DNA of 64,000 nucleotides, from positions 124,001-188,000 of the forward strand of contig CAJQUW010006815.1 in NCBI GenBank assembly GCA_907163375.1, given 5' to 3'. Numbering within the stretch: the stretch's first letter is position 1; each line of letters opens with the position of its first letter. Shown piece by piece: positions 1 to 12,013 of this stretch. The notes beneath the pieces were generated by a model that worked only from the letters and a program-made list of their open reading frames with translations, had not been told where the DNA came from and ran no database searches. The stretch is from Prostheceraeus crozeri. Taxonomy: Eukaryota; Platyhelminthes; Polycladida; Euryleptidae. The position numbers were made by a program, and so were the translations under genes.

Positions 1-3000
1 TTTTGATTGACACATCAATTCAAGCGAAACTGCACATGTAGAATGTTTAACTGATCTTAATTCATAATCAAAAGTCCCTTAATTAATGCTCATTGATTTT
101 GTACAATTTTTCTTGGAAAATGCCATATTTTCTGTAAAAAAGTGACCACAATTCGTCATCACATCGACGGCTGCTAATTGTGATCACCTAACCAGAAGAA
201 ATGCTCAATCGATCTAATATTTCCATGATAAATAGCCTCCCCTAAGACTTCCATAATGGCATAATTGTATTTGTCATTCGACCCTTCGACTTTTTCAACT
301 TTTGCTCTGTGCTTCGAAAATAGCACAAACCGTCATCATATCAACGCCGTCGAAATGATGATTTTCAGCGTCGATGTGATGATGGAAACTTAACTTCACC
401 CTTTAATCTAAATTACTTGACATAATATCCTTGGACGATACTTGATGTACCAACGACACAAATATCTCATGTGTGTACCGACTGGAAAAGTAAGGCGCCG
501 ATTGCCCTGTTATACACACAACATAATTTATAATAATTCCAACACCCTGCGAATATCTTTTTCATGCTGTACTCAAATGCCATAGACCTAACGTTGGATT
601 TTCTCAATCAGTTTAGCAGCATTTTGATGCTGTGGATTAAATGTCATTGGTCTGGTGATTGTCATTTAAGGATCACGATGACGTGGTGGCAAAATAGTAG
701 AGTAGGCTATGGCAATATGAAGCATGGCGATAAGCTTGAGCTTGAGCATTGCACATTATGGCTACATTATGAAAAGCATTTGTGTATATGTTAGGCCTAT
801 ATGTACACGCACATGTCTTGGTGTATGGTTTTGGAGAGGCCTAGACCTTTCATGGAAGCAGATGTCTCATCAAGCATACTTCAATTCAAGTCTTTATTGA
901 TTACCTATCACATTATTTGAGAAAATGTCAACAATTTTGTTGTCGGCAGAGCTTTGATGAATTTTATACGTTGAATGATGTGTAGGCCTGTCACGAGGCC
1001 TACTTATAAAGCAATCACGCTAAAAATAATGCATGGGACACAGGCTACTAAGACAAACCCTGAACAAAACCTGAAATCCAACAATAAAGCAGCCGAAAAT
1101 TGGTCGTAAAAAACCCTAAGTTTATTCGATAAACTAATAACGCAAAACTCATTTTCATTCTAAATTAATTGTCGCGTAAACCGCATGATAAGAGGATATT
1201 CGAAGTCGATGTAGCTTAAATGTATCCCACCTATATTTTAGTCATAGCACTTATTCATGCATGCTCATCCTAAAATAAGGCTTAAAACATGCATAAACCC
1301 ATAACTTTAAAACTCAAACTTCAAAAATATAACTGTCAAAAGAATCTCCGGTGCGACAACTTCCTTAAATCCTATAAATAGGCCTATGATTAATTGGATA
1401 TGTACTGCAAATTCATTGTCAAGCATGCATGCAAGCATGCCGGCATAAATCTACGTAAGGGATGAGACCAGTGGAGACAGTTGTGTCCCCTCTATTTGAC
1501 ATTCATTTTATTATAGTTGACTATTTCAAGTAAGCCTATTCTAGGCCTACTCCAATTCATGACGCTGTAATGTGAATATAAGAGAATAACCACAAAGTAT
1601 GCAAGTTAATGCATTGATGATGATTTCAGCTATTAACTCTTGCCATAGAATCAGTATATTATGGTAGCTAGAAACATTCTCGAAATTTGAATTTAGAATC
1701 GTGTCTATTGCAGGCTAATTAGGCCTACTTACATTGCACCATAGGTCTAGATTGGAAGCTTTTGAATTCATCGTGAATGTTTCGAGATGTCAAATTGTAA
1801 GTACATGTCCTCAGCACAACCATTGAAGTAGAAAAAATGAATAAAAGCATGCGTATATGGATGGATATCTATTAACTTTCGGTCATCACCGACGCATCAG
1901 CGTTATCACATCGACGCTCTGATATCAGAAACTCGGATATAGATCTCCTAATAGTAATTAGATTGTGGTTTAGCACACATCATGTATCTTACAAGAACCA
2001 AATATAACTGTCAGGAGCAAAAGAAATCAAATTTTCGAGAATTTTTTGAATGGAGAAACAGGTGACCACTTTTGTCGGATCTTGCCACCTATACTTACTC
2101 TATGTACATTGGTAAGTACAGTATATAATATTACTCTCCCTCTATGGTTGCAGACATTGGAATCCGACTTTCCGCTTTGTTAAAGTTAGTGGAGCCAGAA
2201 AGAACTACCAATTCTTGCTGATGGTAATTTAAATTGATCAGCTAAGCAGGAACTTGAGCAGGACACGGATTTCTAGATCTCTAGTAGAATTAAATTTGTG
2301 ACACGTAAGCTGATCAGTGGTCCATGTTACGTTAGCTGTTCATGGTAAAACGAATGTGTCACAGGCATCTTTGGTATCAAAGCTACGTATAGGCACTGTC
2401 CGAAACAATATTGGTTGACTTATGATGACTACGGCACATGCCGGCCGTGAATTTGTAAATTCATTTTTAAAATTAAATGAAAGAATTCATTTGCCGATAG
2501 TTTCGGCTGGCCCTTTTTTCTGATCACTCACTTCTCTGTCATCGATGCATATTCAGAAATATATAGGTCCCTACACTGCAAGTTACTCGACGATGATAAT
2601 GTCAATTTTATTGCTTTTTTCAAAATTTTCCACTGACGAGCATGCAGCTAGAAGTCAAATATTTTGTGGGATTAATTCAATTTTCATAGGCATGTGATTT
2701 TACAGTATGATTCACCAAGTTTATGTTTCATATCTTATCTGGATTTGAATAATATTGGACCCATTTACATTTTTAAGCGATAATTGTGATCATTGTCCAT
2801 GATCATGCTATTTTGCTCTTTCAGTGGCTGATAGTTTGTGACATGATCACGCTTAAGAAAAAATCTTGTTTATGCACTCTTGCATACATGTACATGACGG
2901 CTGAGCATCAAAGTAATAGTCACTTCCATTAAAGCAAATTGAATAGATATTATCTCTCCAAGGTTGCCATGACACTAAGAATTTGTAAAATGCTTTGCTA

Positions 3001-3775
3001 TCATCATCAGTCAATTCCGTGTTAATTTCTCCAAAATATAAAAATTTGCGCATCTCACATGGTACTGGGTCACAAATCGAGTTCATAAATAAGATCGAAC
3101 CTGCATACACGCACATGGGGATTACTGAGTTGCTACTCTACAGTAGGCCTACAATGATGAAACTACTGCATGCGTTGCTCACATCACACAGCCAGCAATG
3201 AAGCAATATTCCAGGAATTATTCTTGAATTTGCTCAGCATAGGTTATTTGGAGTCCCTCACACTTTTTCCTCTCAATCCTTCACGACTGTCTTGCTTTCC
3301 AGGACATTTCAGGATTTTCAATCTTCAATCAGCTGTAGAAAAGTAAATAATGAATATATCCGAAAGCTCTTCTGTGACTTTTCATGAGGAACGTAGGTTC
3401 ATCTCGACAAGACGACGTCGAATGGTTCTTGAACTTAAGTACTCTTCTGACAGAAGATGCAAGTATCTGAGCACGCCTTGAAGAAAAGAAGTCCTTGAAC
3501 GTTGATGTGTCAGAATTATATTTATTGTTGAGCAAAGTCTACTTTTAGTCTGATGCTTTTAAATTTGTGATGAGACCTTAAAGCTCTGTAGTGTGATGTC
3601 TTGTGTAATAAAATTCGTATTCAATTCAATTCACGCAGTGCCTTAGAATTCATTTAAAATAGATAGCGTCTCCCTTCACCAAAATTGCATGATCCATACT
3701 AGCATTGGCACACCTCTTTCGATCAGTCGATTTAGGAAATTTGCACAAGATACTCCAAACCTACATGCTATGATT
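1..3775. other. Host non-coding DNA, no gene recognised
   Basis: AT-rich sequence with only short unrelated open frames (all under 90 codons) and no domain I recognise. It holds several TAGGCCTA-like words and a short GCATGC-rich palindromic patch near 1420-1440. It is probably intergenic or intronic. Short exons could be missed by eye. Confidence 0.6.
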
Positions 3776-4803
3776 GGCAATGATTTTATTTTTTTTAAAA
3801 TGGTATAAAATGATGTCATTTTACGAATTTTATAAAATGATATAAAATAATATCACTTTATTTTTTTTTAGAATGAAAATATACCATTTTTAGTGAAATA
3901 TACGTAGGAGTGCACCGCAAATAGATCTAGTCATACGAAGTTTTCGATTTACACTGTTACCATTCTACTTTTACTGCTCTTAGCAATGAAGTTAAAATTA
4001 GATTGCATGCAACATCGATATATTCCAAATAATGGAAGACCAAAAGCATTTTAGTCAAACAAAGCTTCTTGTATATTAAAACTTAGGTAGGGCCTATGAG
4101 CTATACATTAGACATCGCAAGTTTTGATTTGAGTTTTATACACTCGAGTTGCAAATAGGCCTATACTATATACAGTTGGTTAGGCCAACAGTATCTTAAG
4201 TGCGAAAAAAGGCTAAAAATATTAGATTACAGTCAAGACTTCAAAAACATCAAGAGAGTTATTAATGAGTTCAATTTTCAATCGGAGGCCTGCTGGAAGT
4301 CTGAAGTATAACCAGCAATTTATGAGATATGCACTGCACATGGAGAGCTAATCCCAGAAAACGGCGGTCTTTATTAACCAGAATCTTAATTATCCAAGTT
4401 CGAAATGTCCAGCTTTAACCGTACTCGTATTTCTAAATTTCAAAGCCTCGTTTACAAATTGCTATAATTTATTCACAAGCTTATATTATACTTGTATTAT
4501 AGAAAGTAAGACAAATCAGAAAAAACAAATGCAAACTAGTGTTTGTAAACTAGCATTGTTTGACAATCTGTGTAATAGACAGACTGACAGACAATGGCCT
4601 GTTGCCTTTCGCTATATGAATTAATCAGTGGGGTAGAACAAACATGGGTAGAACAAACGAAAGAGACTAAATTTGCTTCAATACAGAATGCGAAGAATCT
4701 ATGAAAGAAAATATAATGACACAATAATTTTTGATGACATCATTTTATATCATTTTTCAAAATATTTTTCCTCAGAATAAAATGATATCATTTTATCATT
4801 GCC
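3776..4803. repeat. Candidate TIR element / MITE, about 1.03 kb
   Basis: The left end begins GGCAATGATTTTATTTT and the right end, read on the minus strand, begins GGCAATGATAAAATGAT. Both ends then carry palindromic words of the form AAAATGATRTCATTTT within their first 60 bases; the right-hand one (about 4779-4794) is a perfect 16-bp palindrome. The interior has no long ORF. This fits a non-autonomous DNA transposon. The family is not assigned and no target-site duplication is obvious. Confidence 0.45.
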
Positions 4804-6462
4804 GATCTTTGCCTACTTGTACGACACAAATTCACCGCTCAATTAAATGGTGCCGAGAGGATTCCGAAACGAGGCTGAAATCTTTCTATAGGCCTATACA
4901 TTCCTGTGAAGAATTCCTATTCCTTGTGTAGAATCTATGTTTTGTGCTCTGTGAATGTCTGACAATAGTTTTACAGATGTCTTCAGTCGAAAAATGACTG
5001 AACATTGTGATATCTGAAGTTTCCGTTTTCATCTATCAAATGATGACTCTCGCGATGCATTGATTTATTTTTGAATTTTGCATATCTCGATTGAGTTTAC
5101 TGTGGACTTCGAGTCATCAACTGAAGAAGCCTTGATAATTTCAATGAGAAACATAGGTTTTCCATGAAGTCGGTTCAACACTGTAGACCAAATCTCAACA
5201 GGAAAAAATAAAAATACAGTCAACGTACGAAATATCGATCTTCATTTAGAGAACAGTAAAGTTTGTTTAGTATAAGTGATGTACTAATTTTGGTGCGCTG
5301 ACCAGATTTTTCCTGTTGAGAATTTATTCATGATTTATGAGACGAATTGTTCCTCTTATCCTGAATAGTCTGCATCTCAAAGATGAAATTGATCGGACGT
5401 CTGGTAAAGAGTGATGTGAATTTGGGTATAAAGTAAGGCCTTACAACCATGTATAAAATGCTTATCATCCTTACTTTTGTAGGCCTAATTAATTATTCGC
5501 TGAATCTGTAGCCTAGCTGACATCAAGAATCGTACCGAATCGCAATTCTCAATTAATTGATGGATCTTTAGAAATCAGGCATGTATCCCATAAAAGTCGC
5601 CGTTTCTGTGTAGTCATCATCGAAATCCCTCATAGCCGCCTTAATCAATTCCATTATTCTTGTCTCTAGTTTGATTACGAAATTGTTGAACAACTCTACG
5701 GGCTCTGCAGTTATTGACGTACAAGACTACCATTATGTAAAATGTGAAATCCTCCATCAACTCAGGTTGAGGAGGATAAGCTTTTGTTCCATAAATGTGT
5801 CTCACGTGCGATCTCAGTAACCTGATGGGATGAATGGAATAGAAGTAACATTGGTATCAACATTCAACAACATCAAGGTTTTCCAAACAAAAGTAAAAAC
5901 TCTGAGTTTTCGATCTTTACTTGATACATTTTTTGTTTGGTTGAGTATCATGAACTTCGAGTACAATCATTTTGAATATGTAGAACATGGTGGTTCACAC
6001 AGTTAGAAATACCAAAAGTTGAGGTGTATAAAATCATCCAACAACATGTTATAAAGAAATAATATGAAGTTTACAATTATAAATAAGAGAATTTGGTCGT
6101 TATGTCATATCATAATTGTTGTAGGTATCTTGCTTTGTCCTTGAGTTTGTATATATAATTCCTCGAACAACAATCAGATGAAGTTCAGAAACTTCAAGGA
6201 CTTAACACTACAATATCTCTCATATATAGACAGCAAGAACACAATGATGCAAATGGACATTTGAAATCTTCTTGCTTTTCTATCAGCACTGACTATCCTA
6301 AAATTATCAACATCATGTGACCTATTCTTTGTTGAACTCTCAATGAGGCATAAGATCCGACTACTGAGAGCTGAAAATGTTTCCATTATGCATGGAAAAA
6401 CACGAATCTTACATTAATTTTCAAGTCTTTGCACCAGGAACAAATCTGTTTGATGCATAAGT
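4804..6462. other. Host non-coding DNA, no gene recognised
   Basis: No ORF over 70 codons with recognisable content, and no repeat structure noticed beyond AT-richness and occasional TAGGCCTA words. Confidence 0.55.
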
Positions 6463-6659
6463 CCTCAGCCACACTGAAAGCAAAACAAACACGAGCGTCC
6501 CGAGCAAACGCGAGCAAACGCATCTCCACAAGCTATCAATCGCTCTGGTTTGCTTTGCTCGCAGTTTGGCAGTCTACAACTGCTGCAATGATGACTTTAT
6601 ATTTGATTCAAAACGCCTTTGTTCGGAAGCGCTTGGAAAAGCTCGCAGTGTGGCAGAGG
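6463..6659. repeat. MITE-like inverted repeat, about 197 bp
   Basis: The left end CCTCAGCCACACTG is matched on the opposite strand at the right end by CCTCTGCCACACTG, one mismatch in 14. The interior repeats AGCAAA/TTTGCT and CGCAGTTTGGCAG words. A 96-codon open frame across it (6429-6719) is compositionally odd and probably not coding. It may be a small hAT-like or other cut-and-paste MITE; the family is uncertain. Confidence 0.35.
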
Positions 6660-7811
6660 CCTAAGTCATTACGAAGCCGAGAAAAATTATTAGCAAAATT
6701 CTTGTCAAAACTGGTCTAGTAGTTTCATTTAAGAAGTGTGAATGCAAAGCCTGCTGCGATGAAATACATGGGATTGATGAATTTTATGCCAGGTAATCAA
6801 TTTTGAGACCATTCACGTAATGGATTGACAGGAACATAGACCATCGATCAACTGGTGGTGCTTCAGCATAAGTGTGCAGAACAAAGCTCATTTTATCGGT
6901 TATTAGTTAAAATTCAGTGCTATTGCTATAATATTTCTGCAGATTGCTTATTTTAATCGGCTGTGTAGAAACATTAAATAGGGGTAATAACTTGCATCCA
7001 TACTGCAATAATTATAGCAGCCACAATAAATTAGCGGAGCGTTTGCGTAAGTGACTTGAATAAGGTGGTTATCCGCGAAAATAAGTATTTATGTCATCAT
7101 GCAATATAACAGCATCGGCTTTAACTTGATTTCAATCATAATTTGGTGTGAATGGATTACCGAAGACTTTGAAAGTGATTTTCACTTAGCCAATGAAACT
7201 GGGTGAATTATGGATTAAACCACATGTTAGTCTATCATCCACAAAAAGTGCTACGCTACGGCATGAATTTGCATGCAGTATTTTTTGTAGATATAGTATA
7301 GCTAGCTTAAGATTTGATATGGATTTCCAAAGTTTGGAAATATATTCTGGCGCAGCAAGGAATTTTCATAATAACTTAAAAGTTCTGATTTCTTAGCCAA
7401 TCATCAGACAGACATCAAGTTTGGATTAACTACAAGCATACTTAGCATACTAGGACCGTGTCTCGTGGACTGTTGCCTATAGGTGTGCAGCATGTTCTAA
7501 AATTTAAAGAAACTTTCATGAAACCGAGAGAACACATTGCAACCAGTGATTTGAATAAAGGCTTCGCATCAAACTGTAGGTATAATAACAGCGTGGTTAG
7601 TAAATCGTGTTGTTTTTTACACTTGATTTTGTATCTCAGGCGAACATGGTCTCGAAGATGCGGTTTACAGTGCATGAAATTTGAAGCATTAATGTCGAGA
7701 CCACCAACATGCATTTAGAATGCATATAGAAATTCATAATTTAGCTTAACTGGTTGCTTCAAGCCGCTTGGATTATAATTCAAATGATACCTAATAAACG
7801 AAAAATGCCTG
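6660..7811. other. Host non-coding DNA, no gene recognised
   Basis: Two frames (7442-7714 minus and 7458-7718 plus) are open over the same 260 bases. Neither has a recognisable motif and their overlap suggests chance. Nothing else seen. Confidence 0.5.
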
Positions 7812-7886
7812 CGCGTCTTGGCGGATTGAACCACTGACCCCTTGTTGTCTAGGTCATCGTTCTACCACGTGAGCTATCAGTGCGAT
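7812..7886 (-). repeat. tRNA-like sequence (tRNA-derived SINE head or tRNA relic)
   Basis: On the minus strand there is an A-box-like TAGCTCACGTGG (7864-7875) and, about 35 nt later, a B-box GTTCAATCC (7823-7831) that fits the pol III consensus. Between them TGACC and GGTCA could pair as an anticodon-like stem. The T-stem and acceptor stem do not pair well, so this is not a functional tRNA. A tRNA-derived SINE is the likeliest reading. Confidence 0.4.
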
Positions 7887-8536
7887 AGGAACACAAGAGC
7901 TCTCAAATGAAGAATCTGCTTTTCACTGCCGATGGCTTCAACCCCTAAAACAATCACAATGTTGATAGTAAAATCAAACTACAAACATCTGAAAGACACC
8001 AGTAATGCAAAGCCAGTTACTATGAAGCGGGGACTCAAGCCCCAATAGGCAAGAATAATCAATCTGAATTGATATTTAGCCAGCAGAAAATAACTACAAG
8101 TTACGACGATTGAAATGATTTGAGCTATATGAACATGTATTTGTCTATTTGTTCATTTATGGAAGTGTAGTTCTGCAAGTAGGCTTATTGCTGCTAAGTC
8201 AAATCTATCCAGTTTCTGAACTTCAATTTTTGTTATCACATGTTTCATTTTTGGCATCCCTGATATGTCTGCGCACACATCAACCAACATTCACTTCTGT
8301 TTTGAAAACGACAGGATACTTCATTGGTGGTTAAAACGGTAATAAATAAGTTCAAATATTGCGCCAAATGTGAGACAGTGCTTCATATGAATGATTATAG
8401 CACAAAATACTGCAATCAATTGCCGAAATATCACATTATTTGGGCATTGTGGCTTAAGAAATACACTATTATAAACATCGACAAATTTCAAGAAAGGTAA
8501 AAAAGACAACCACTCTCTAGGAAACAATCTAAGTTA
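7887..8536. other. 3' flank of the channel gene, no other gene seen
   Basis: AT-rich sequence downstream of the minus-strand channel exon, likely including its 3' UTR. No clear AATAAA was found close to the stop on the minus strand. Short open frames here have no recognisable motif. Confidence 0.5.
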
Positions 8537-9466
8537 TTAGATGAGACCCTCTGTTTTTCTCTTACCATTCTCTTCTTGCATGTAATTTCTTTCAGAAATG
8601 GGATGACCATGATCTTTCCTACGACGCGTTAGCAAATAGCAAAATTCAACCAACTCAAATACGAAAGCACATGTAAGACCTAAGCATAGTGAACAAAGAC
8701 CACCCAAACGACTTAGCAGGGCCTCCAGATTTAAATTCAACTTCTCTGTTTTGACAGTCAAGTCAAAATTATTCCTTCGAAGTACAATATATGCATACGC
8801 CAACGGATCATTAATGTACTTGTTTTCGGTATCAATAAAAGACAAGTTTTCTTTTTTCAAGTAACGCATGATACGCTCCAAAGATTCGTTGAGTCTTGAG
8901 TCATTTTTCCTTTCCGCTTTCTCATAGTTCTTCCACGCTCTGTTTTGATCCATTCTCCAATGCATTTGCCAACCTGATGAACGCCATTGCGTAACTGAAA
9001 AGTGGTTAGGGTACTTATGCTCAACACATCGAGGTAAGCATAGTACATCAAAAGCACGTTTTCGTTCCTCTGTTACATTGGCCGTTGCAAAGCAATGCAA
9101 ACGATTGAAGAAGGAGTCTACATCTTTGGAATCAATGTCTCCACAGTATGGAAGAGGTGGATCCCATGCCTCGGGATGTTTTCTTCTGGGCCTTCTAGCA
9201 AATACGCATCCACATGTTTTTCGCACATAATCAGCTACATGTTGGTCAATACATGCTTCTCTAGTGTAATGATATTCCTGGCCAAGGTCTTCAATAGGAA
9301 CGAGATTTTCAGTTTCGTAGCAGTGCTGCTTGGGAGTATCTTCCACATTCCATTCGGTTGTAGAGTATGAAATTTCAACCATTTTTCCAGGTTCGATATG
9401 CATTGCCTCCTTCTCCATGTTAGGAAAATTTCCTGATTCATGAATTTGAATCCGCAAACCGTAGGC
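8537..9466 (-). CDS. DEG/ENaC/ASIC-family sodium channel, C-terminal exon
   Basis: This exon encodes about 309 residues of an amiloride-sensitive channel of the degenerin/ENaC/ASIC type, a trimeric plasma-membrane cation channel. The extracellular part shows the family signatures: HESGNFPN, a Cys-rich segment YTREACIDQ...RKTCGC, then CLPRC with a downstream SVTQW. Near the end LLSRLGGLCSLCLGLT leads into a hydrophobic TM2 and an ELVEF motif, followed by a short basic cytoplasmic tail. The exon starts at a good acceptor (TTTCTTTCAG before GCC, minus strand); the ATG a few bases upstream lies in the intron. The N-terminus and TM1 must be in upstream exons at higher coordinates, which I could not find. 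One oddity: where the family normally has the G-x-S selectivity-filter triplet, this protein has GLT. The family assignment is firm; the subfamily (peptide-gated or ASIC-like) is not decided. Confidence 0.88.
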   Translation of the reverse strand, partial: AYGLRIQIHESGNFPNMEKEAMHIEPGKMVEISYSTTEWNVEDTPKQHCYETENLVPIEDLGQEYHYTREACIDQHVADYVRKTCGCVFARRPRRKHPEAWDPPLPYCGDIDSKDVDSFFNRLHCFATANVTEERKRAFDVLCLPRCVEHKYPNHFSVTQWRSSGWQMHWRMDQNRAWKNYEKAERKNDSRLNESLERIMRYLKKENLSFIDTENKYINDPLAYAYIVLRRNNFDLTVKTEKLNLNLEALLSRLGGLCSLCLGLTCAFVFELVEFCYLLTRRRKDHGHPISERNYMQEENGKRKTEGLI

Positions 9467-10399
9467 CTGAAAGAAACACAGAAACATGAACTTGCTATTT
9501 TATTTGAAAGCTTCAATTGGAATAGAATAATCTCTCAAAATGTGAAAACGATTATTAGTTATAGGGAGTTGAATATTGAGAAATAATAGTGACAGGATAA
9601 ATAAGTCAGGCTAGTTGTTTTTGCAGGACAGTGGTCAAGTATTTGGTCTTGTGATCTTATGATCGAATGGTGGAGTCAGAGAGGAAGGGCATCCGGACAG
9701 TAACGGCTCCATGCTATTAGGTCATGCTCATAAATTTTTTTGCAATTTTTTCAAGCGTAAAGTGTTGAAAAGCAAAATAAGGTTCTTGAGTCATACATTA
9801 TCAAAGAGAGCATATTATTATCCAACTTAGCAAACAGCTATCGATTTAACGAACAAAAATTCAGTCTCATCTCCTATTTGCATACACTGTCTCATTACAT
9901 GTATAGCACACCGTATACAGCTCATGCGACACAAGCTACTGAAACTCGAGGTATGGTACTACGTCAACACTCAGTAGCTTGTCGTTCAATCAACTGCCGA
10001 TAATAGGCGGTATAGCTTGTGCTTTTCATACTTTTTATGAGAGGGAGTATGGTGCTTGTCCTATGCAATTTTCGCTATGCATTAGTTTGAGATGTATTAG
10101 CCAGCAAAGATTAAGCCATGCTTGGATTGACTTTCTTTCACTTGTATTTTTCAGAATAGGCCTACGTTAGCATCTTAATAAATCCTAATTGAGAATGACC
10201 TTTATATCATTAGTAACAAGCTTGTGATCAGAGAATAATTAAATGGAATGGAAGTTTGAAAAGTACCATAATAAAGTTTGGCTTGTTGGCACAAAGCGTT
10301 AAATTTCTTGTGGTTGAGAAGGTTGATATAGTGTAGAGAATGAGACAAAATATCTTGTCATACTGAGCATGAACGGCATGATTGCAACGCTCAGAAACA
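9467..10399. other. Probable intron of the channel gene
   Basis: The sequence upstream (minus strand) of the last channel exon. It begins with a canonical acceptor at 9467-9476. No second exon with channel motifs was recognised here. Confidence 0.45.
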
Positions 10400-10451
10400 C
10401 TCACAAAGTGTCACAACACTCTCGAGCTAGAGTGTTCTGACACTTTGTGAG
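10400..10451. repeat. Near-perfect 52-bp palindrome
   Basis: Two 23-bp arms, the left starting CTCACAAAGTGTCAC and the right ending GTGTTCTGACACTTTGTGAG, face each other around CGAGCT with one mismatch. It could form a long hairpin or cruciform. No gene adjoins it. It may be a tiny foldback element. Confidence 0.75.
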
Positions 10452-11500
10452 CTCTAAAGTCTGACTATCAGCGGCATCCAGTTCCCCACGCTGTGGAAGT
10501 GATGACGTTAAGGCTGAAAAAGGTGAATTATCAGGAAAACAAAGTATCTGTCAACTCGCTCAGCCGAAAGTTCTTGTGACAGCGGCTTAAATTCAACCGT
10601 GGCTTGACCAAGATTGCAAAACTCAGATTATCTTCTTCATAAATAGTACACTCACAGAAAGCGGCACAAGAATGCAGTGCCTTAGAACAGTCCTGTGAGC
10701 ATCATTCTTTACTTACAAACATTCTTCCTAGATAATTACTGTATGTCCAATGTTCAAATGTTTGTTGGATTATTGTTTGCTCCGGATAGCTTCCTTAATT
10801 GCATTAGCTTAAATGCTGGCTGCCTGACGCATGCGGTCTCTCTCGTTCATCAAGTCTGTATTCTGTGGTTTTGTTTGGTTCTACGGATCGTTTGATGTCA
10901 AAAGTTATATCAATCGACTGGTATTGATCTCAAAATTTATATTATTTCTATATTTTTGAGCCATATAAGCTTTTTGTGTTGGTATTTTTTGATTTATTCA
11001 TAGGTGCTTCAGTCGGCTGATTACCGCTTACTTTTCCATGCTGTGTAGATCGGATGGTCGGGATTTCCCCAGTGTCTCTATGTGGCATTTATAGCATCGC
11101 TATTCTTGCATTTAGTTCGCGACATTGGTGGTCATTGCAACGTATTTGGTCTGCTTACCTTTGCTGATATTCAGTGTGTCAACGTCATCGTATTTATCAT
11201 TCACGTGCCCTTTTCAGCAAGCAAATATTGAGTGTGCAATAGTTTTATTGATTCCTTTACCTCCACGGCTTGTATTGTAAGTCGCATCATGGCTCTGTGA
11301 AATCTGAAAATTTGATCGAGCATAGATATCACAAAATTTTCATTGATATTCGGAATTTATTACACTGGTAAAATCCGCAGTGGTATTGGCTTAGTGGCCG
11401 TGTCCTTTTCGACTCAGACTTACGTCCGTACTTGACTGAGTTCCAGTCCTGGTCGAATCAAGGGAAATATTTTTTTCCTGATCATTCTTTTCCTTTTTCT
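10452..11500. other. Non-coding, with a tRNA-like promoter patch before a LINE relic
   Basis: No coding region recognised. At 11387-11397 TGGCTTAGTGG fits a pol III A-box, and at 11451-11460 GGTCGAATCA is close to a B-box. This puts a weak tRNA-like arrangement directly upstream of the non-LTR ORF1 relic. It may be a SINE head or chance. Confidence 0.4.
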
Positions 11501-12013
11501 ATGATCATGTCTCAAACAAATGCAAAGAAGTTTTCGCCCAGTGACATCAATGAACTAACTGTTCATGATTTTAGAATTCGAGCTTCAACTTTCAGAAAAC
11601 AAGACCTCATCGAAACTATTCTACTTATGAAACAGCATAATACAAAATTTGAAACTGAGAGTGAAGTAAATATTTCTACTAATTCAATGAATAAAATCAT
11701 TTATGTGATCGATGAAAAATTGGAGATTAAATTCAAGTCTCTGATAGAGGTTTTTTCACTCAAGATCGACGAAGTTTCAAGAAAGATTGAAAATATAGAT
11801 CGTAGATTAGACAGTGTTGACGCAGCTGTGCAGCAGCATGAGCATGATATATCTGAGTTGAAGCAGCTACATGATGCTTTGAACGTCCGGTATGATGAGA
11901 TAAATGCCAAAATCTCCTCTTTTAAAGATGACATGGTAAATTGCCAGAAGCAAAATAAGTTATACGAGTCCTTTTTTGTGAAACAGCAAATAGACTTCGA
12001 GAAAGCACAGTGA
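11501..12013 (+). pseudogene. Non-LTR retrotransposon ORF1 relic (coiled coil)
   Basis: Open frame from the MIMSQTNAKK start. The central part has long heptad-like stretches (IDEVSRKIENIDRRLDSVDA, then HDISELKQLHDALNVRYDEI), giving a coiled coil, followed by SFKDDMVNCQKQNKLYE. After the stop at 12011-12013 the same frame continues SNNVIVNGLPE, a phrase typical of ORF1 proteins just after the coiled coil. So the stop is probably a disabling mutation and the RNA-binding part is lost. ORF1 products coat element RNA and act as chaperones. The open frame extends upstream to 11432 with no clear start. Confidence 0.6.

Noticed and set aside
6429..6719. 96-codon plus-strand ORF
   Set aside because: It covers a MITE-like inverted repeat and its residues follow the AGCAAACGCGAGC repeats.
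7812..7886. Functional tRNA gene
   Set aside because: A- and B-box are present but T-stem and acceptor stem do not pair.
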